A stretch of DNA of 64,000 nt from Hungatella sp. UBA7603. GTDB taxonomy: Bacteria; Bacillota; Clostridia; Lachnospirales; Lachnospiraceae. Shown in pieces: positions 24,168 through 32,997 of the stretch; the stretch's first letter is position 1, and each line of letters begins with the position of its first letter. The translations under genes were made by a program, and so were the position numbers. The stretch spans positions 52,251 to 116,250 of the forward strand of contig DLJZ01000029.1 in NCBI GenBank assembly GCA_002478865.1. Direction: 5' to 3'. The notes beneath the pieces were generated by a model. It saw nothing but the letters and a program-made list of their open reading frames with translations. It ran no database searches and was not told the origin of the DNA.

Positions 24168-24469
24168 GTGCATCATTAAAAGGCTGAGATAACCATATCC
24201 ACTCATATACAATAACTCCAAACCTATGAACATGGTAATGCAGATGATTTTTGTATGCGATCTACACCCCTGTTCCATTTTCACTTGCGTAGTTAAGCAT
24301 ATAAATGAAAATATACGGGATTATTTTACACCAAACACAATTATTGGGGAGAAATATAATAAACATCGATTTCTAGCAGATTCGGCAGGCTTAAGATTTC
24401 CTTCACCTGCCGTTCCTTCTTTCAACAATCATTATAACCCTACCATCTAAAAAAAACCGAGTGCATCAA
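24168..24469. other. intergenic stretch, no supported gene
   Basis: A 74-codon plus-strand frame (24226-24450) has no ribosome site and no recognisable family. A CGGCAGG/CCTGCCG hairpin lies near 24384-24414, without a T run. AGGCTGAGATAACC near 24180 and ACCTATGAACATGGTAATGC near 24222 recall pieces of a thiamine riboswitch, but spacing and pairing do not fit. Confidence 0.4.
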
Positions 24470-25381
24470 TCAGTCAAAGATGTGCTTGCTAAAATACCGA
24501 TCCCCTCTATCAGGAAAGATTACAGCAATCCGACCAGAAGGTATCGCTTCTGCCAACTTTCTGGTTGCCGCCAAAGCAGCTCCCGACGAAGAGCCTGCAA
24601 ATATTCCCTCATATCTCGCAATATTCTTCACCTCTTTAAGAGCTTCAGCATCACTGATTTTAATAACCCTATCAACAAGTGACATATCCATTGTATCGGC
24701 AACAAAATCATTGCCGATGCCTTCGATCTCATAGTTGGCGTGTTCACCTCCACCCAGGGTCGAACCGATGGGATCCGCCAGCACTCCTTTAATCTTTGGA
24801 TCCTGCTCCTTTAAATATTTTAGAATCCCAGCAAATGTCCCCCCGCTCCCTGCGCCAGCAACCACATAATCCAGATCTCTGTTTAAATCCCGGTATAATT
24901 CAGGACCGGTAGTCTCATAGTGGGCTAGAGGATTTGACATGTTTTTAAACTGTTCTAAGGTTACAGAGTGAGGGATGCCGGCCCTTAGCTCTTCCGCTTT
25001 CCTTGCAGCACCAAGCATACCTTCCTCCTGCGGAGTGGAGACAATGTCCGCTCCTAGTGCCTTTAAAAGAATCTGTTTCTCCTGAGAGAACTTTTCAGGA
25101 ACTACGAAGATCAGGCGATACCCCTGATTTAGAGCTGCAAATGCAATACCAAGCCCTGTATTTCCTGCTGTAGCTTCAATAATCGTATCTCCTGGCTTTA
25201 ACACTCCTCGTTTTACAGCATCCTGGATCATATAGGTACCAATCCGGTCCTTCACACTCCCTGAGGGATTATAGAGTTCCAGCTTTGCATAAAGCTGAAT
25301 CCCATCTGGAAACCCCAGATGGTTCAGTCTGACAAGGGGAGTATTGCCAATTAAATCCTTCATAGAATCATAGAGGCTCAT
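24470..25381 (-). CDS. mccA: O-acetylserine-dependent cystathionine beta-synthase
   Basis: The 303-residue PLP enzyme belongs to the cysteine synthase/CBS family. LIGNTPLVRL, KLELYNPSGSVKDR (PLP lysine in SVKDR), EATAGNTGLG (substrate loop) and GAGSGGTFAG (phosphate loop) are all present. Its place directly after the cystathionine gamma-lyase gene, with a four-base ATGA overlap, matches the mccA-mccB pair of Firmicutes that converts homocysteine to cysteine. In that pathway MccA makes cystathionine from homocysteine and O-acetylserine. A plain cysteine synthase is the alternative, but the pairing argues against it. Confidence 0.82.
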   Translation of the reverse strand: MSLYDSMKDLIGNTPLVRLNHLGFPDGIQLYAKLELYNPSGSVKDRIGTYMIQDAVKRGVLKPGDTIIEATAGNTGLGIAFAALNQGYRLIFVVPEKFSQEKQILLKALGADIVSTPQEEGMLGAARKAEELRAGIPHSVTLEQFKNMSNPLAHYETTGPELYRDLNRDLDYVVAGAGSGGTFAGILKYLKEQDPKIKGVLADPIGSTLGGGEHANYEIEGIGNDFVADTMDMSLVDRVIKISDAEALKEVKNIARYEGIFAGSSSGAALAATRKLAEAIPSGRIAVIFPDRGDRYFSKHIFD

Positions 25382-26535
25382 AACTTCGCCTCCCGGATTG
25401 CCTGTTCTAAGTCTTTGGCAATATCTTTTCCATGTTCAATTCCCACCGAAAGCCGAATAAGCCCATCTGTAATACCAACTTTCTCTCGTATTTCCTTTGG
25501 GATAGAGGCATGTGTCATGGTAGCGGGGTGGCACACCAGTGATTCCACTCCACCCAAGCTTTCTGCAAGTGCAATCAGTTTCAAACTTTCGAAAAACTTC
25601 CTGATATCATACCCATCTTGAAGTTCAAAAGAGATCATAGCTCCCCCATTCTTTGCCTGCTTCTGGTTTATGTCATAGCCCTGTGCATCTGGAAGTCCTG
25701 GATAATAAACTGTCTTTATTGCATCATGGTCCTTTAACAGCTTCACAATTTCCAGTGCATTTTCCACATGACGGTCCATTCGAACGCTAAGTGTTTTGAT
25801 GCTTCGAATTAATAGGAATGAGTCAAATGGCTGCAAAATACCACCTGTTGCATTTTGGATTAAATGAAGCCTTTCCCCAAGCTCCTTTGACCGTACTACA
25901 ACAAGACCAGCAATAAGGTCACTGTGACCACCCAAATATTTGGTAGCCGAATGAAGGACAATATCCGCTCCCAATTCCAATGGACGTTGAATATAAGGGG
26001 TTGAAAAGGTATTATCCACCACCAGCAGAGCACCCTTACTCTTTGCAAGCTCCGCCACGGCCTTTATATCGGTTACTGTCAGAAGAGGATTTGCCGGACT
26101 TTCTATCAAAATCGCTTTGACATCTGGAGTAAGAACATTGGAAAGGGCTTCAAGGTCCGTGGTATCAGCAATGGTATAGTGAAATCCGAAATTCTGAAAT
26201 ACCTTATCCAGCACCCGGAACGTACCTCCATAGACGTTGCTTGATATCACAATCCTGTCACCGCTTTTAAAAAGACTAAGCACCGCAGTAATTGCTGCCA
26301 TTCCGGATGCAAAGGCAAATCCAACCTCTCCGTTTTCCAGCTCTGCAATCAACAATTCTAGCGCCTCTCTTGTAGGATTTCCCGTACGAGAATATTCATA
26401 TCCTCTGTTTTTTCCTAATCCATCCTGCATATAGGTTGATGTCTGATATATTGGAGTGTTTACTGCGCCGGTGCGTTCATCTCCATAGATACCTCCATGT
26501 ATCAGTGCTGACTCTATGAACTCATAATTTTTCAA
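25378..26535 (-). CDS. mccB: cystathionine gamma-lyase
   Basis: This 385-residue PLP enzyme of the Cys/Met metabolism family has YEYSRTGNPTREALE, FASGMAAI, VDNTFSTPYIQRPLELGADIVLHSATKYLGGHSD (PLP lysine in SATKYLGGH) and the closing SVGIEH. Segments such as GAMISFELQDGYDIRKF and ESLVCHPATMTHASIP are typical of gamma-lyases and homocysteine gamma-lyases. The start is a TTG at 26535, nine bases after AGAAGGAGG. It is first in the mccB-mccA operon, behind a leader of about 310 bases. Confidence 0.87.
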   Translation of the reverse strand: MKNYEFIESALIHGGIYGDERTGAVNTPIYQTSTYMQDGLGKNRGYEYSRTGNPTREALELLIAELENGEVGFAFASGMAAITAVLSLFKSGDRIVISSNVYGGTFRVLDKVFQNFGFHYTIADTTDLEALSNVLTPDVKAILIESPANPLLTVTDIKAVAELAKSKGALLVVDNTFSTPYIQRPLELGADIVLHSATKYLGGHSDLIAGLVVVRSKELGERLHLIQNATGGILQPFDSFLLIRSIKTLSVRMDRHVENALEIVKLLKDHDAIKTVYYPGLPDAQGYDINQKQAKNGGAMISFELQDGYDIRKFFESLKLIALAESLGGVESLVCHPATMTHASIPKEIREKVGITDGLIRLSVGIEHGKDIAKDLEQAIREAKL

Positions 26536-26849
26536 AATAAGAAACCTCCTTCTAGAGAATAAAATCATTTGCCTAGTTGTAAGTACAATATTGCGGTAAT
26601 TACTGCTCTCCTGTATTTTTCTCTATGTGCTTTCTCGTATCTTAAAACTAAAAGTATTTTCACTGCCATTGTTTTAGGACGGCAGGTTACTCCTATTTTC
26701 AAACAGTCTCATTCCACTGGTGGTTATAAATTTCCTATTTTCTCCTCTAAAATGGAAATGCGAAGGACAGCCCGATTAATTCTGATTCGGACTGTCCTTG
26801 TTCATTTACAAGTCTTAGTTCGAGTCATTCGTCAGGAACCCTATGTTTC
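26536..26849 (-). promoter_or_regulatory. long leader of the mccB-mccA operon
   Basis: About 310 bases separate the promoter from mccB. A strong hairpin (AAGGACAG/CTGTCCTT plus inner CCGA/TCGG, 26762-26798) and a weaker CTGCC/GGCAG pair (near 26668-26686) are visible. I cannot match S-box, T-box or other known cysteine/methionine leader motifs. Confidence 0.4.
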
Positions 26850-26876
26850 ATTATAGCAAAACAGGACATACTGCAA
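26850..26876 (-). promoter_or_regulatory. extended -10 promoter of the mcc operon
   Basis: Minus-strand TTGCAG (26871-26876), 15 bases, TATAAT (26850-26855), with TGC directly before the -10 box, giving an extended -10. Bases 26877-27064 further upstream hold an imperfect hairpin (26995-27033) and nothing else definite. Confidence 0.5.
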
Positions 26877-27064
26877 TACTGTATCCTTATCGCATAACAA
26901 GTGGCATTGTTCCCTGTAGAAGTACTGTTCTCCATAATTATATTCTCCTTCCCTGACTTAATTCCTCTTTACATACTGGTTTTATATGTATTTTATGCAT
27001 CATCGTCTTATTTGTTCATAACGAATGACGCATTTTTATCTCTTTCCATACTACCAATAAACTA

Positions 27065-28090
27065 TTAAATCAGCGCTGCCTCATTCTCCTCTTCGTACGC
27101 ATCTTCCATCTTCACTGAATTTTCTATCTGCTCCTCCATGAACTTCACACGGATCACCGCCTGCTGCCAGTTAATAGAGATCTGACTGTGCCGATCTTTT
27201 TCCTTGGCTGCCCCAGCTATAATTTGCAGTAATTCCTCCATGACAGCTTTGGTTAAATAGCCACCTCTCCAATGAAAGGTTAGAACTTTTCCTTTTTTAA
27301 TTGCTTGTTGGCAACGTTTTGCTACATCTTCCAGCTTGGTAAAAGAAAGCTTCTTCTCTTTATAATAAAAATGACTATCCTCGTTACACCCAGGAGCTTT
27401 GTATATCAAAGCTTCGTGATCCTTAAAAATACTCTTATCATCCAAATTAAAATAGTCATATCTCACTTCTTTTTTCCCTAATGTATTATCAAACGTAGCA
27501 TCTAAATGATACCAAACTCCATTGATACGAATCACATTCCATGCATGACGATATTTGATGTTCTTATCCGGATTGTTTTCAGAAATAACAACAATACAAG
27601 GAATAGACAATTGATCGCAAAGAATCTTCACAGATTTTGCGATTCCTTCACAAACGCCCACCCCCTGTCCCAATGGGCCTAGAATTTCATGTGAATATTG
27701 TTTCTTCAGCTTATCGTAAGTGACATTTTCACAGATGAAGTCATGGATATATTGCTCCTTTTCCCAGTCACTTTTATCCATTACCACCCGGGCAAGCTTC
27801 TCCACTCTGGCTCTCATTGCTAGTTGATGCTCTTTGATTTTATTCTTATCAAACAAGTATTCCGGTTTTATCTTTACCAACGTAGAATCCTCATAGTAAG
27901 AGTATCGAAATGTTGGAGCATAAAATATCTCCGGGCAATCAAGCTTTAACTTGTTAAAAATGTCGCTCAGCTCTTTTCCATCGACTCTTTGAACATCGAA
28001 GCTTAGTGAAAGCGACTCCAGACCAATCTTCATGACCTGATAAATTTTTTGTTGCTGCTTATCCAACTGACTATAATAATATAATTCCAT
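27065..28090 (-). CDS. transglutaminase-like domain protein
   Basis: The 341-residue protein has the papain-like transglutaminase core with catalytic Cys in GVGVCEGIAKSVKILC, His in YRHAWNVIRING and Asp in WYHLDATFDN. A helical N-terminal part with the FYAPTFRYSYYED segment precedes it and an acidic tail ends it. There is no signal peptide or membrane segment, which is uncommon for clostridial members that act at the wall, so it may act on a cytoplasmic peptide. GAGG is close before the ATG. A nested inverted repeat lies in its 5' region. Confidence 0.75.
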   Translation of the reverse strand: MELYYYSQLDKQQQKIYQVMKIGLESLSLSFDVQRVDGKELSDIFNKLKLDCPEIFYAPTFRYSYYEDSTLVKIKPEYLFDKNKIKEHQLAMRARVEKLARVVMDKSDWEKEQYIHDFICENVTYDKLKKQYSHEILGPLGQGVGVCEGIAKSVKILCDQLSIPCIVVISENNPDKNIKYRHAWNVIRINGVWYHLDATFDNTLGKKEVRYDYFNLDDKSIFKDHEALIYKAPGCNEDSHFYYKEKKLSFTKLEDVAKRCQQAIKKGKVLTFHWRGGYLTKAVMEELLQIIAGAAKEKDRHSQISINWQQAVIRVKFMEEQIENSVKMEDAYEEENEAALI

Positions 28091-28123
28091 TTTACCTCAT
28101 TTACCATTTCTTCTTTTTAGTAA

Positions 28124-28199
28124 TACAAAATACCAAATCATATTTGAACTGTATTCGTACCGTCATGGCAGTTCAAATCGCCGTAAGTAGTATTTTGTA
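28124..28199. repeat. nested inverted repeat upstream of the transglutaminase-like gene
   Basis: Outer arms TACAAAATAC (28124-28133) and GTATTTTGTA (28190-28199) are perfect. Inner arms ATTTGAACTG (28142-28151) and CAGTTCAAAT (28169-28178) are also perfect. The loop is 17 bases. The rest of 28091-28445 shows no gene. Confidence 0.7.
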
Positions 28200-28445
28200 G
28201 TTTATTAATATTGAGTTATCCTATATATCCAATCAAATTTAATTGTAGCAAAACAAACTGCTCCTTTATAAACTTTTTTGTAATCAAAATAGTTTCCGGC
28301 TTCTATAGATACATCATGAAACTCCTTCATATTATAATCCTTTTCTTTCATTGCTTCAATGACTTCTGCTTTTTACCCTTAATTACAATTTTCTCCACCT
28401 ATATCCTCCTAAATATTGTATTTTGATCTCTTCCATTATTCACAC

Positions 28446-28477
28446 AAAAAAAATGCCTATCATTTGACAGGCATTTT
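28446..28477 (-). terminator. terminator of the licT-crr-nagE operon
   Basis: On the minus strand AAAATGCCT pairs with AGGCATTTT around a 10-base loop, followed by a run of T. It lies about 40 bases past the PTS gene. Confidence 0.75.
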
Positions 28478-28517
28478 CTTACATGAAACATGATATTAAT
28501 ATTTATGTAGCAGAAAC

Positions 28518-29951
28518 TCATTCACACATCTTCTTAAATTCATCAGCCACAAATTGTACCTGGGTTCCCACAATTACTTGCAGGCTGTTCTTTCCAGGTC
28601 TGATTACCCCTGTTACACCTGATGATTTTATCATCTTTTCATTTACTTGCGCCTGATCTATTATTTCAAGCCTTAATCGCGTAATGCAGTTATCAATGCT
28701 GGTAATATTGCTCTTCCCCCCTACTCCTTCTAAAATGATCGCAGCAATCTGGGTATAATCATGATTGGAAAGAGTTATTTTTGTTTCATTTGCATCCTCA
28801 TCTTCTCGTCCTGGAGTCTTAAAGTTAAATTTCGTAATTGCCAAACGGAATATAGAATAATAAACAGCAAAATAAGCAAGACCAAGTGGAATAATATAAA
28901 GTGGATTCAAAGCCATTGGAGCTTTAAAACTTAAAACCCAGTCAACAAAACCAGCACTGAAGTTAAATCCGGTACGAACTGGAAGCAAAGAACAGATTGC
29001 CAATGAAATACCTGTCAGGATTGCATGAATCAAATATAGACCTGGCGCAAGGAACATAAAAGCAAATTCCAAAGGCTCTGTTACTCCTGTAAAGAAAGAA
29101 CATACGGCGGCTGCCAGCAGTAATCCATATACACTTTTCTTCTTTCCAGGCTTTGCTGTATGGTACATAGCTAGAGCTGCCCCTGGAAGACCAAACATCA
29201 TAACTGGGAAGAAGCCTGTCATATACTGCCCTGTCTGCCCCAAAGTACCAGTTCCGGCCCAGAAATTCCCAAGGTCATTTACACCGGCAACATCAAACCA
29301 GAATACAGAGTTCAGTGCATGGTGAAGCCCTACCGGTATCAAAAGGCGATTGAAGAAACCATATAAGCCAGCCCCTACAGCTCCCATCCCTAAAATTCCT
29401 TTTCCGAATATAACCAGCCCTGTATATAAAACAGGCCATACAAAGAACAGGACCAAACAAGCTACCAGAGAGACCAGTGCCGTCACAATGGCAACCGAAC
29501 GCTTTCCACTAAAGAATGCCAGAGCATCGGGAAGCTTCGTATTCTTGAACCTGTTATAACAGGTGGAACCGATGATTCCTGATACAATACCAATAAACTG
29601 GTTGCTGATTTTTCCAAAAGCAGCATTTACCTCACTGACATCAATCCCTTTTAACATGGCAACAACTCCTGGAGATAAAATAGTCTGAATCATCAGCCAG
29701 GAAACAATTGCTGCCAACGCCGAGGTTCCTTCGTGATCGTCTGACATTCCTACGCCAACACCAATGGCAAATAAGATAGCCATGTTATCAATAATAGCTC
29801 CGCCTGCTTTAATCAAAAATGCTGCAATGGCGCTATTGGCTCCCCAGCCGGTGGGGTCAATCCAATACCCGATCCCCATCAAAATGCCTGCCGCAGGCAG
29901 ACACGCTACTGGAAGCATTAATGATTTCCCCAGTTTCTGTAAATACTTCAT
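28518..29951 (-). CDS. nagE: PTS transporter EIICB, N-acetylglucosamine type
   Basis: This 477-residue protein carries an EIIC membrane domain (residues about 1-370, with about ten helices and the substrate segment FFTGVTEPLEFAFMF) and a C-terminal EIIB domain (about 400-477) whose phosphorylated Cys lies in IDNCITRLRLEI. The segments FNRLLIPVGLHHALNSVFWFDVAG and FNFSAGFVDWVLSF are typical of N-acetylglucosamine permeases, so GlcNAc is the likely sugar; glucose is the alternative. The ATG at 29951 follows AAGGGAG. The EIIA is a separate gene just upstream. Expression depends on LicT-type antitermination. Confidence 0.82.
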   Translation of the reverse strand: MKYLQKLGKSLMLPVACLPAAGILMGIGYWIDPTGWGANSAIAAFLIKAGGAIIDNMAILFAIGVGVGMSDDHEGTSALAAIVSWLMIQTILSPGVVAMLKGIDVSEVNAAFGKISNQFIGIVSGIIGSTCYNRFKNTKLPDALAFFSGKRSVAIVTALVSLVACLVLFFVWPVLYTGLVIFGKGILGMGAVGAGLYGFFNRLLIPVGLHHALNSVFWFDVAGVNDLGNFWAGTGTLGQTGQYMTGFFPVMMFGLPGAALAMYHTAKPGKKKSVYGLLLAAAVCSFFTGVTEPLEFAFMFLAPGLYLIHAILTGISLAICSLLPVRTGFNFSAGFVDWVLSFKAPMALNPLYIIPLGLAYFAVYYSIFRLAITKFNFKTPGREDEDANETKITLSNHDYTQIAAIILEGVGGKSNITSIDNCITRLRLEIIDQAQVNEKMIKSSGVTGVIRPGKNSLQVIVGTQVQFVADEFKKMCE

Positions 29952-30063
29952 AAAGTAACTCCCTTCCCTTTGTCCTTCCGGACATTTTTTATCCACTCCT
30001 GCATCACTGCAAGTTTAGATTTCACCCCTTCAGAATCTTTTTATTCAACCCATTCCCCTACCT

Positions 30064-30555
30064 CTACAACTCAATGATAGGTTCCAGCTCTTTAACCTGC
30101 ATCCCACTATGGCATACCATGTTGGGGTAGCATGATGTATTGCAGACAATAACAGGCGTTATCAACTCATAACCAGCCTCTTTTATTGCCTTCCTGTCAA
30201 ATTCCAAGAGAAGCTCTCCTTGTTTCACATGGTCCCCCTGATTTTTAAATGAAGTAAAATGGTCTCCTTTTAAATGGACCGTATCCAGTCCAACATGGAT
30301 AATTACTTCCGCGCCTTTTTCAGATGTAACGCTGACTGCATGCTTTGTCTGGAACATAACTGAGACAACTCCGTCAAAAGGTGCCACGATTCTCCCCTTT
30401 TCCGGAATGATAGCAACTCCTTTTCCCAAAATCTCCTGACTAAAAGCAGGGTCATTTACCTCACTTAGAGGAACCACCTTTCCCTCCACAGGCGCCATTA
30501 CCCACTCTTTCTCATTTTTGTCGCCTAGAAAGATTTTTTTTAATGAACCAAACAT
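30064..30555 (-). CDS. crr: PTS EIIA component, glucose family
   Basis: The 163-residue protein is a stand-alone EIIA-Glc domain. The two active-site histidines lie in FQTKHAVSV (His72) and VIIHVGLDTVHL (His87, the phosphorylated one), and the APVEGKVVPL start and KAIKEAGYELITPVIV end are standard. It passes phosphate from HPr to the EIIB domain of the PTS protein encoded next. GGAGG is seven bases before the ATG. A roughly 110-base gap to nagE contains no clear terminator. Confidence 0.87.
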   Translation of the reverse strand: MFGSLKKIFLGDKNEKEWVMAPVEGKVVPLSEVNDPAFSQEILGKGVAIIPEKGRIVAPFDGVVSVMFQTKHAVSVTSEKGAEVIIHVGLDTVHLKGDHFTSFKNQGDHVKQGELLLEFDRKAIKEAGYELITPVIVCNTSCYPNMVCHSGMQVKELEPIIEL

Positions 30556-30569
30556 AGATTAACCTCCAC

Positions 30570-31397
30570 TTAAACTCCTAATCTTTTGATATGAATTGCC
30601 AAACATGCAATCTCCTCATCTACTAACTGATAATGATATGTTTCTAATATGTAATCCCTAACTTTGAGACTGCACTCATATTCATACGGGTACATCTTAG
30701 ATATTGCATGGCTAAATCCTTCATCTAGATAGTTTGATGGCTCTTTGGCGACAATCCTCTGAGAAAGAAATCTTAAATGGCTGATGAATTGCTGATAATT
30801 CAAAGATGTCTCATTCAGTTCCCTAGAAAAATGTTCTTTCACAAGTTTCACTACATCTCGTATCAGATTTGTAATACCAATGGTATCCCGCATTGCACTA
30901 TTGAGTTCAGCATTTACGATATGAAGCGCAATGGAGCCCGCTTCATCAACCGGAAGCATGACTCCCACCTTACGCTCAATTAAAGCAATCGCATATTCTC
31001 CAATCAGATACTCCTCTTTGTAAAAGGTCTTTATTTCACTAAGGAGAGGATTTGAAAAATCCATCTTTTGTTTAAAACGATGAATCGCAAAATTTATGTG
31101 ATCCGTCAGTGTTATGTATATATTCTGATTTAAACTTCTGTTTAAAACACTTTTTGCATAGTTGATAATCTCCGTTGAAACCTGAAGATGTTCCAGGGGT
31201 AGATTTACAAGAAGCTCCTTAAACTGATCCATACTTTTTTGATTGTCTAAGCGATACACCTTACTAACCTTATCTTCTGCAATCTCTTTGCCTGGCCTTG
31301 CACCGAATCCAATTCCCCTGCCAATGACAATTATCTCTTTACCATCAATATCCAGAGCACTTACAATGTTATTGTTAATAATCTTATCAATCCGCAT
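30570..31397 (-). CDS. licT: BglG/LicT-family transcriptional antiterminator
   Basis: The 275-residue regulator has an N-terminal RNA-binding CAT domain (residues 1-55, NNNIVSALDIDGKEIIVIGRG) and two PRD domains with the regulatory histidines in TLTDHINFAIHR, GSIALHIVNAE, SHLRFLSQRI and LAIHIKRLG. It binds the RAT hairpin upstream of its own gene to prevent termination. Phosphorylation by the EII proteins encoded next keeps it off when sugar is absent. The ATG at 31397 is used; AGGTG is six bases upstream. The operon is licT, crr, nagE. Confidence 0.92.
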   Translation of the reverse strand: MRIDKIINNNIVSALDIDGKEIIVIGRGIGFGARPGKEIAEDKVSKVYRLDNQKSMDQFKELLVNLPLEHLQVSTEIINYAKSVLNRSLNQNIYITLTDHINFAIHRFKQKMDFSNPLLSEIKTFYKEEYLIGEYAIALIERKVGVMLPVDEAGSIALHIVNAELNSAMRDTIGITNLIRDVVKLVKEHFSRELNETSLNYQQFISHLRFLSQRIVAKEPSNYLDEGFSHAISKMYPYEYECSLKVRDYILETYHYQLVDEEIACLAIHIKRLGV

Positions 31398-31414
31398 AAA
31401 CCTCACCTGTGAAT

Positions 31415-31474
31415 AAAAAAAACCAATCTTAATTCAAAAAACAGAATTCTGTTTTCTAAACTAAAATTGGTTTT
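31415..31474 (-). terminator. conditional terminator in the licT leader
   Basis: On the minus strand AAAACCAAT (31474-31466) pairs with ATTGGTTTT (31427-31419), with an inner ACAGAATTCTGT palindrome, followed by eight T. It overlaps the end of the RAT, so the two structures exclude each other. Confidence 0.85.
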
Positions 31475-31496
31475 GCCTGCTTGCCAGTAACAACCC
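31469..31496 (-). promoter_or_regulatory. ribonucleic antiterminator (RAT) for LicT
   Basis: The minus strand opens GGGTTGTTACTGG and closes GCAGGCAAAACC, which matches the LicT/SacY-type RAT. Its last bases form one arm of the terminator at 31415-31474. Confidence 0.9.
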
Positions 31497-31518
31497 ATTT
31501 CGTTATTAAGTTTTTTTA

Positions 31519-31547
31519 AGCATATCAGTTTTATTTGAAAAAGTCAA
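31519..31547 (-). promoter_or_regulatory. promoter of the licT operon
   Basis: Minus-strand TTGACT (31542-31547), 17 bases, TATGCT (31519-31524). Transcription would begin just before the RAT. The AT-rich stretch 31548-31826 upstream shows no gene, and no catabolite-response site was recognised. Confidence 0.6.
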
Positions 31548-31826
31548 CAATTTATTTATGCAAAACACGGTATTTCAAATACAACATGCACATAAATTTA
31601 CTTGATACTTTACATTTATTATCTATTTTATTATATTATTAGCTATATCATTCCGCTTTTTAGTTACTTTCGCTCAAAAACATTTTTATTTAATTATTAT
31701 TCATCTAAAACACATTGTATTTTGTGGGTATTAGTAGCCATTAACCTAATTTAATGTTCTATATTTGTTCTCTATGCATATCTTTTTGCTTTATTTCGTA
31801 TTACTTTGTTATCCTTGCAATAAAGC

Positions 31827-31861
31827 AAAAATCCCCGAAACATAAGAGTTTCGAGGATTTT
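31827..31861 (-). terminator. terminator of rplM-rpsI
   Basis: On the minus strand AAAATCCTCGAAAC pairs with GTTTCGGGGATTTT (one G-U) around a 6-base loop, followed by further T. It starts about 20 bases after the rpsI stop. Confidence 0.85.
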
Positions 31862-31883
31862 AACATTTTTATAATAGAGCTTA

Positions 31884-32276
31884 TTATCTCTTTGAGAACT
31901 GAGGTGCACGACGTGCAGCCTTTAAGCCGTATTTCTTTCTTTCTTTCATTCTTGGATCTCTGGTTAAGTAACCAGCTTTCTTAAGAATTGGACGATATTC
32001 TATATCTGCCTCAAGCAGAGCTCTTGCGATACCGTGTCTGATAGCTCCAGCCTGTCCGGTAAATCCACCACCGTGAACATTTACTAAAACGTCGAACTTG
32101 TCAACTGTCTCTGTAGCAACTAATGGCTGACGTACAATAACCTTTAATGTTTCAAGTCCTAAGTACTGGTCGATATCTCTCTTGTTGATTGTGACTTTAC
32201 CTGTACCTGGTACTAAATATACTCTAGCAATAGATTCTTTTCTTCTGCCTGTTCCGTAAAATTTTACAATAGCCAT
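31884..32276 (-). CDS. rpsI: 30S ribosomal protein S9
   Basis: This 130-residue protein opens [19 protein letters not shown] and ends [12 protein letters not shown], the standard S9 start and basic tail that reaches the decoding-site tRNA. The glycine-rich loop [19 protein letters not shown] is intact and the length is normal. It is second in the rplM-rpsI operon, 28 bases after rplM, and is followed by a terminator. Confidence 0.98.
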   Translation of the reverse strand: MAIVKFYGTGRRKESIARVYLVPGTGKVTINKRDIDQYLGLETLKVIVRQPLVATETVDKFDVLVNVHGGGFTGQAGAIRHGIARALLEADIEYRPILKKAGYLTRDPRMKERKKYGLKAARRAPQFSKR

Positions 32277-32304
32277 GATAACTTCCTCCTTTCAGCGCCT
32301 CTAA

Positions 32305-32739
32305 TTAAAATTTGATTTCTAAAGCTTCTGGTTTCTGAGCAGCATGATCATGCTCTGGACCTGCAAATACATGAAGTTTAGTTATCATGCTTCTGCCTAA
32401 AGGTCCCTTTGGAAGCATACCCTTAATTGCTAATTCCATAACTCTTTCAGGTTTCTTAGCCATCATTTCTCTTAATGTTGTTTCTTTCATACCACCAACA
32501 TACTCAGAGTGATTGTAATAGATCTTCTGATCTAACTTCTTACCTGTAACGGAAATCTTATCTGCATTTACTACGATCACATAATCTCCACAATCAGCAT
32601 GTGGTGTGTAGATCGGTTTATTCTTACCTCTTAAAACTTTAGCTAACTCTGAAGCTAAACGTCCTAATGTATATCCTGTAGCGTCAACTACGTACCATTT
32701 TCTCTCAATTGTTGCTGGACTAGCCATAAAAGTCTTCAT
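32305..32739 (-). CDS. rplM: 50S ribosomal protein L13
   Basis: This 144-residue protein has the L13 core ([48 protein letters not shown]-like [13 protein letters not shown]). It helps start 50S assembly on 23S rRNA. Its length is normal. It is first in the rplM-rpsI operon, behind a consensus promoter and a roughly 190-base leader, and L13 is a likely autoregulator. Confidence 0.98.
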   Translation of the reverse strand: MKTFMASPATIERKWYVVDATGYTLGRLASELAKVLRGKNKPIYTPHADCGDYVIVVNADKISVTGKKLDQKIYYNHSEYVGGMKETTLREMMAKKPERVMELAIKGMLPKGPLGRSMITKLHVFAGPEHDHAAQKPEALEIKF

Positions 32740-32929
32740 TGGACAACCTCCTATAAATTCTGGTGTTAGTAAGCATTACTATACTATGAAATCCAAGTTT
32801 CATAATCAGATGCTTGGTGCTAAAATTTGTGCACCTTTTCATTAGAAACCATAAAATGACCTCTAACTAAGTCTTATTTAAAAATGCTCACTCCGGGGCA
32901 TGGCTGAACATTTTCGCCTAACGTCACAG
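32740..32929 (-). promoter_or_regulatory. leader of the rplM-rpsI operon, probable L13 autoregulatory element
   Basis: The minus-strand transcript has an imperfect AATGTTCA/TGAGCATT hairpin near 32883-32912, GGTGC/GCACC near 32815-32834 and ATGAAA/TTTCAT near 32785-32802 before GGAGG. L13 leaders are known in Firmicutes; I infer but cannot confirm a match. Confidence 0.45.
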
Positions 32930-32935
32930 TTATAC

Positions 32936-32964
32936 ATTATATTACATTCAGCCGCGTGTGTCAA
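32936..32964 (-). promoter_or_regulatory. consensus promoter of rplM-rpsI
   Basis: Minus-strand TTGACA (32959-32964), 17 bases, TATAAT (32936-32941), a perfect vegetative promoter. Confidence 0.85.
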
Positions 32965-32997
32965 CCTCTTTTCCCCATAAAAGCAAGGTTTTCAAGC

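Noticed and set aside
24175..24245. Thiamine-riboswitch-like fragments (GGCTGAGATAACC and ACCTATGAACATGGTAATGC)
   Set aside because: The two pieces are too far apart, the 5' helix partner is missing, and no thiamine gene follows on the plus strand.
24226..24450. Seventy-four-codon plus-strand frame
   Set aside because: No ribosome site, poor composition and no recognisable family.
26762..26798. Hairpin AAGGACAG/CTGTCCTT read as a plus-strand terminator
   Set aside because: There is no plus-strand gene before it and no T run after it; treated as part of the mcc leader.
26569..26856. Ninety-five-codon plus-strand frame upstream of mccB
   Set aside because: It is antisense to the mcc leader, lacks a ribosome site, and contains the leader hairpin.
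26995..27033. Imperfect hairpin after the transglutaminase-like gene
   Set aside because: The T run lies on the plus-strand side, while the gene is on the minus strand, so it is not supported as that gene's terminator.
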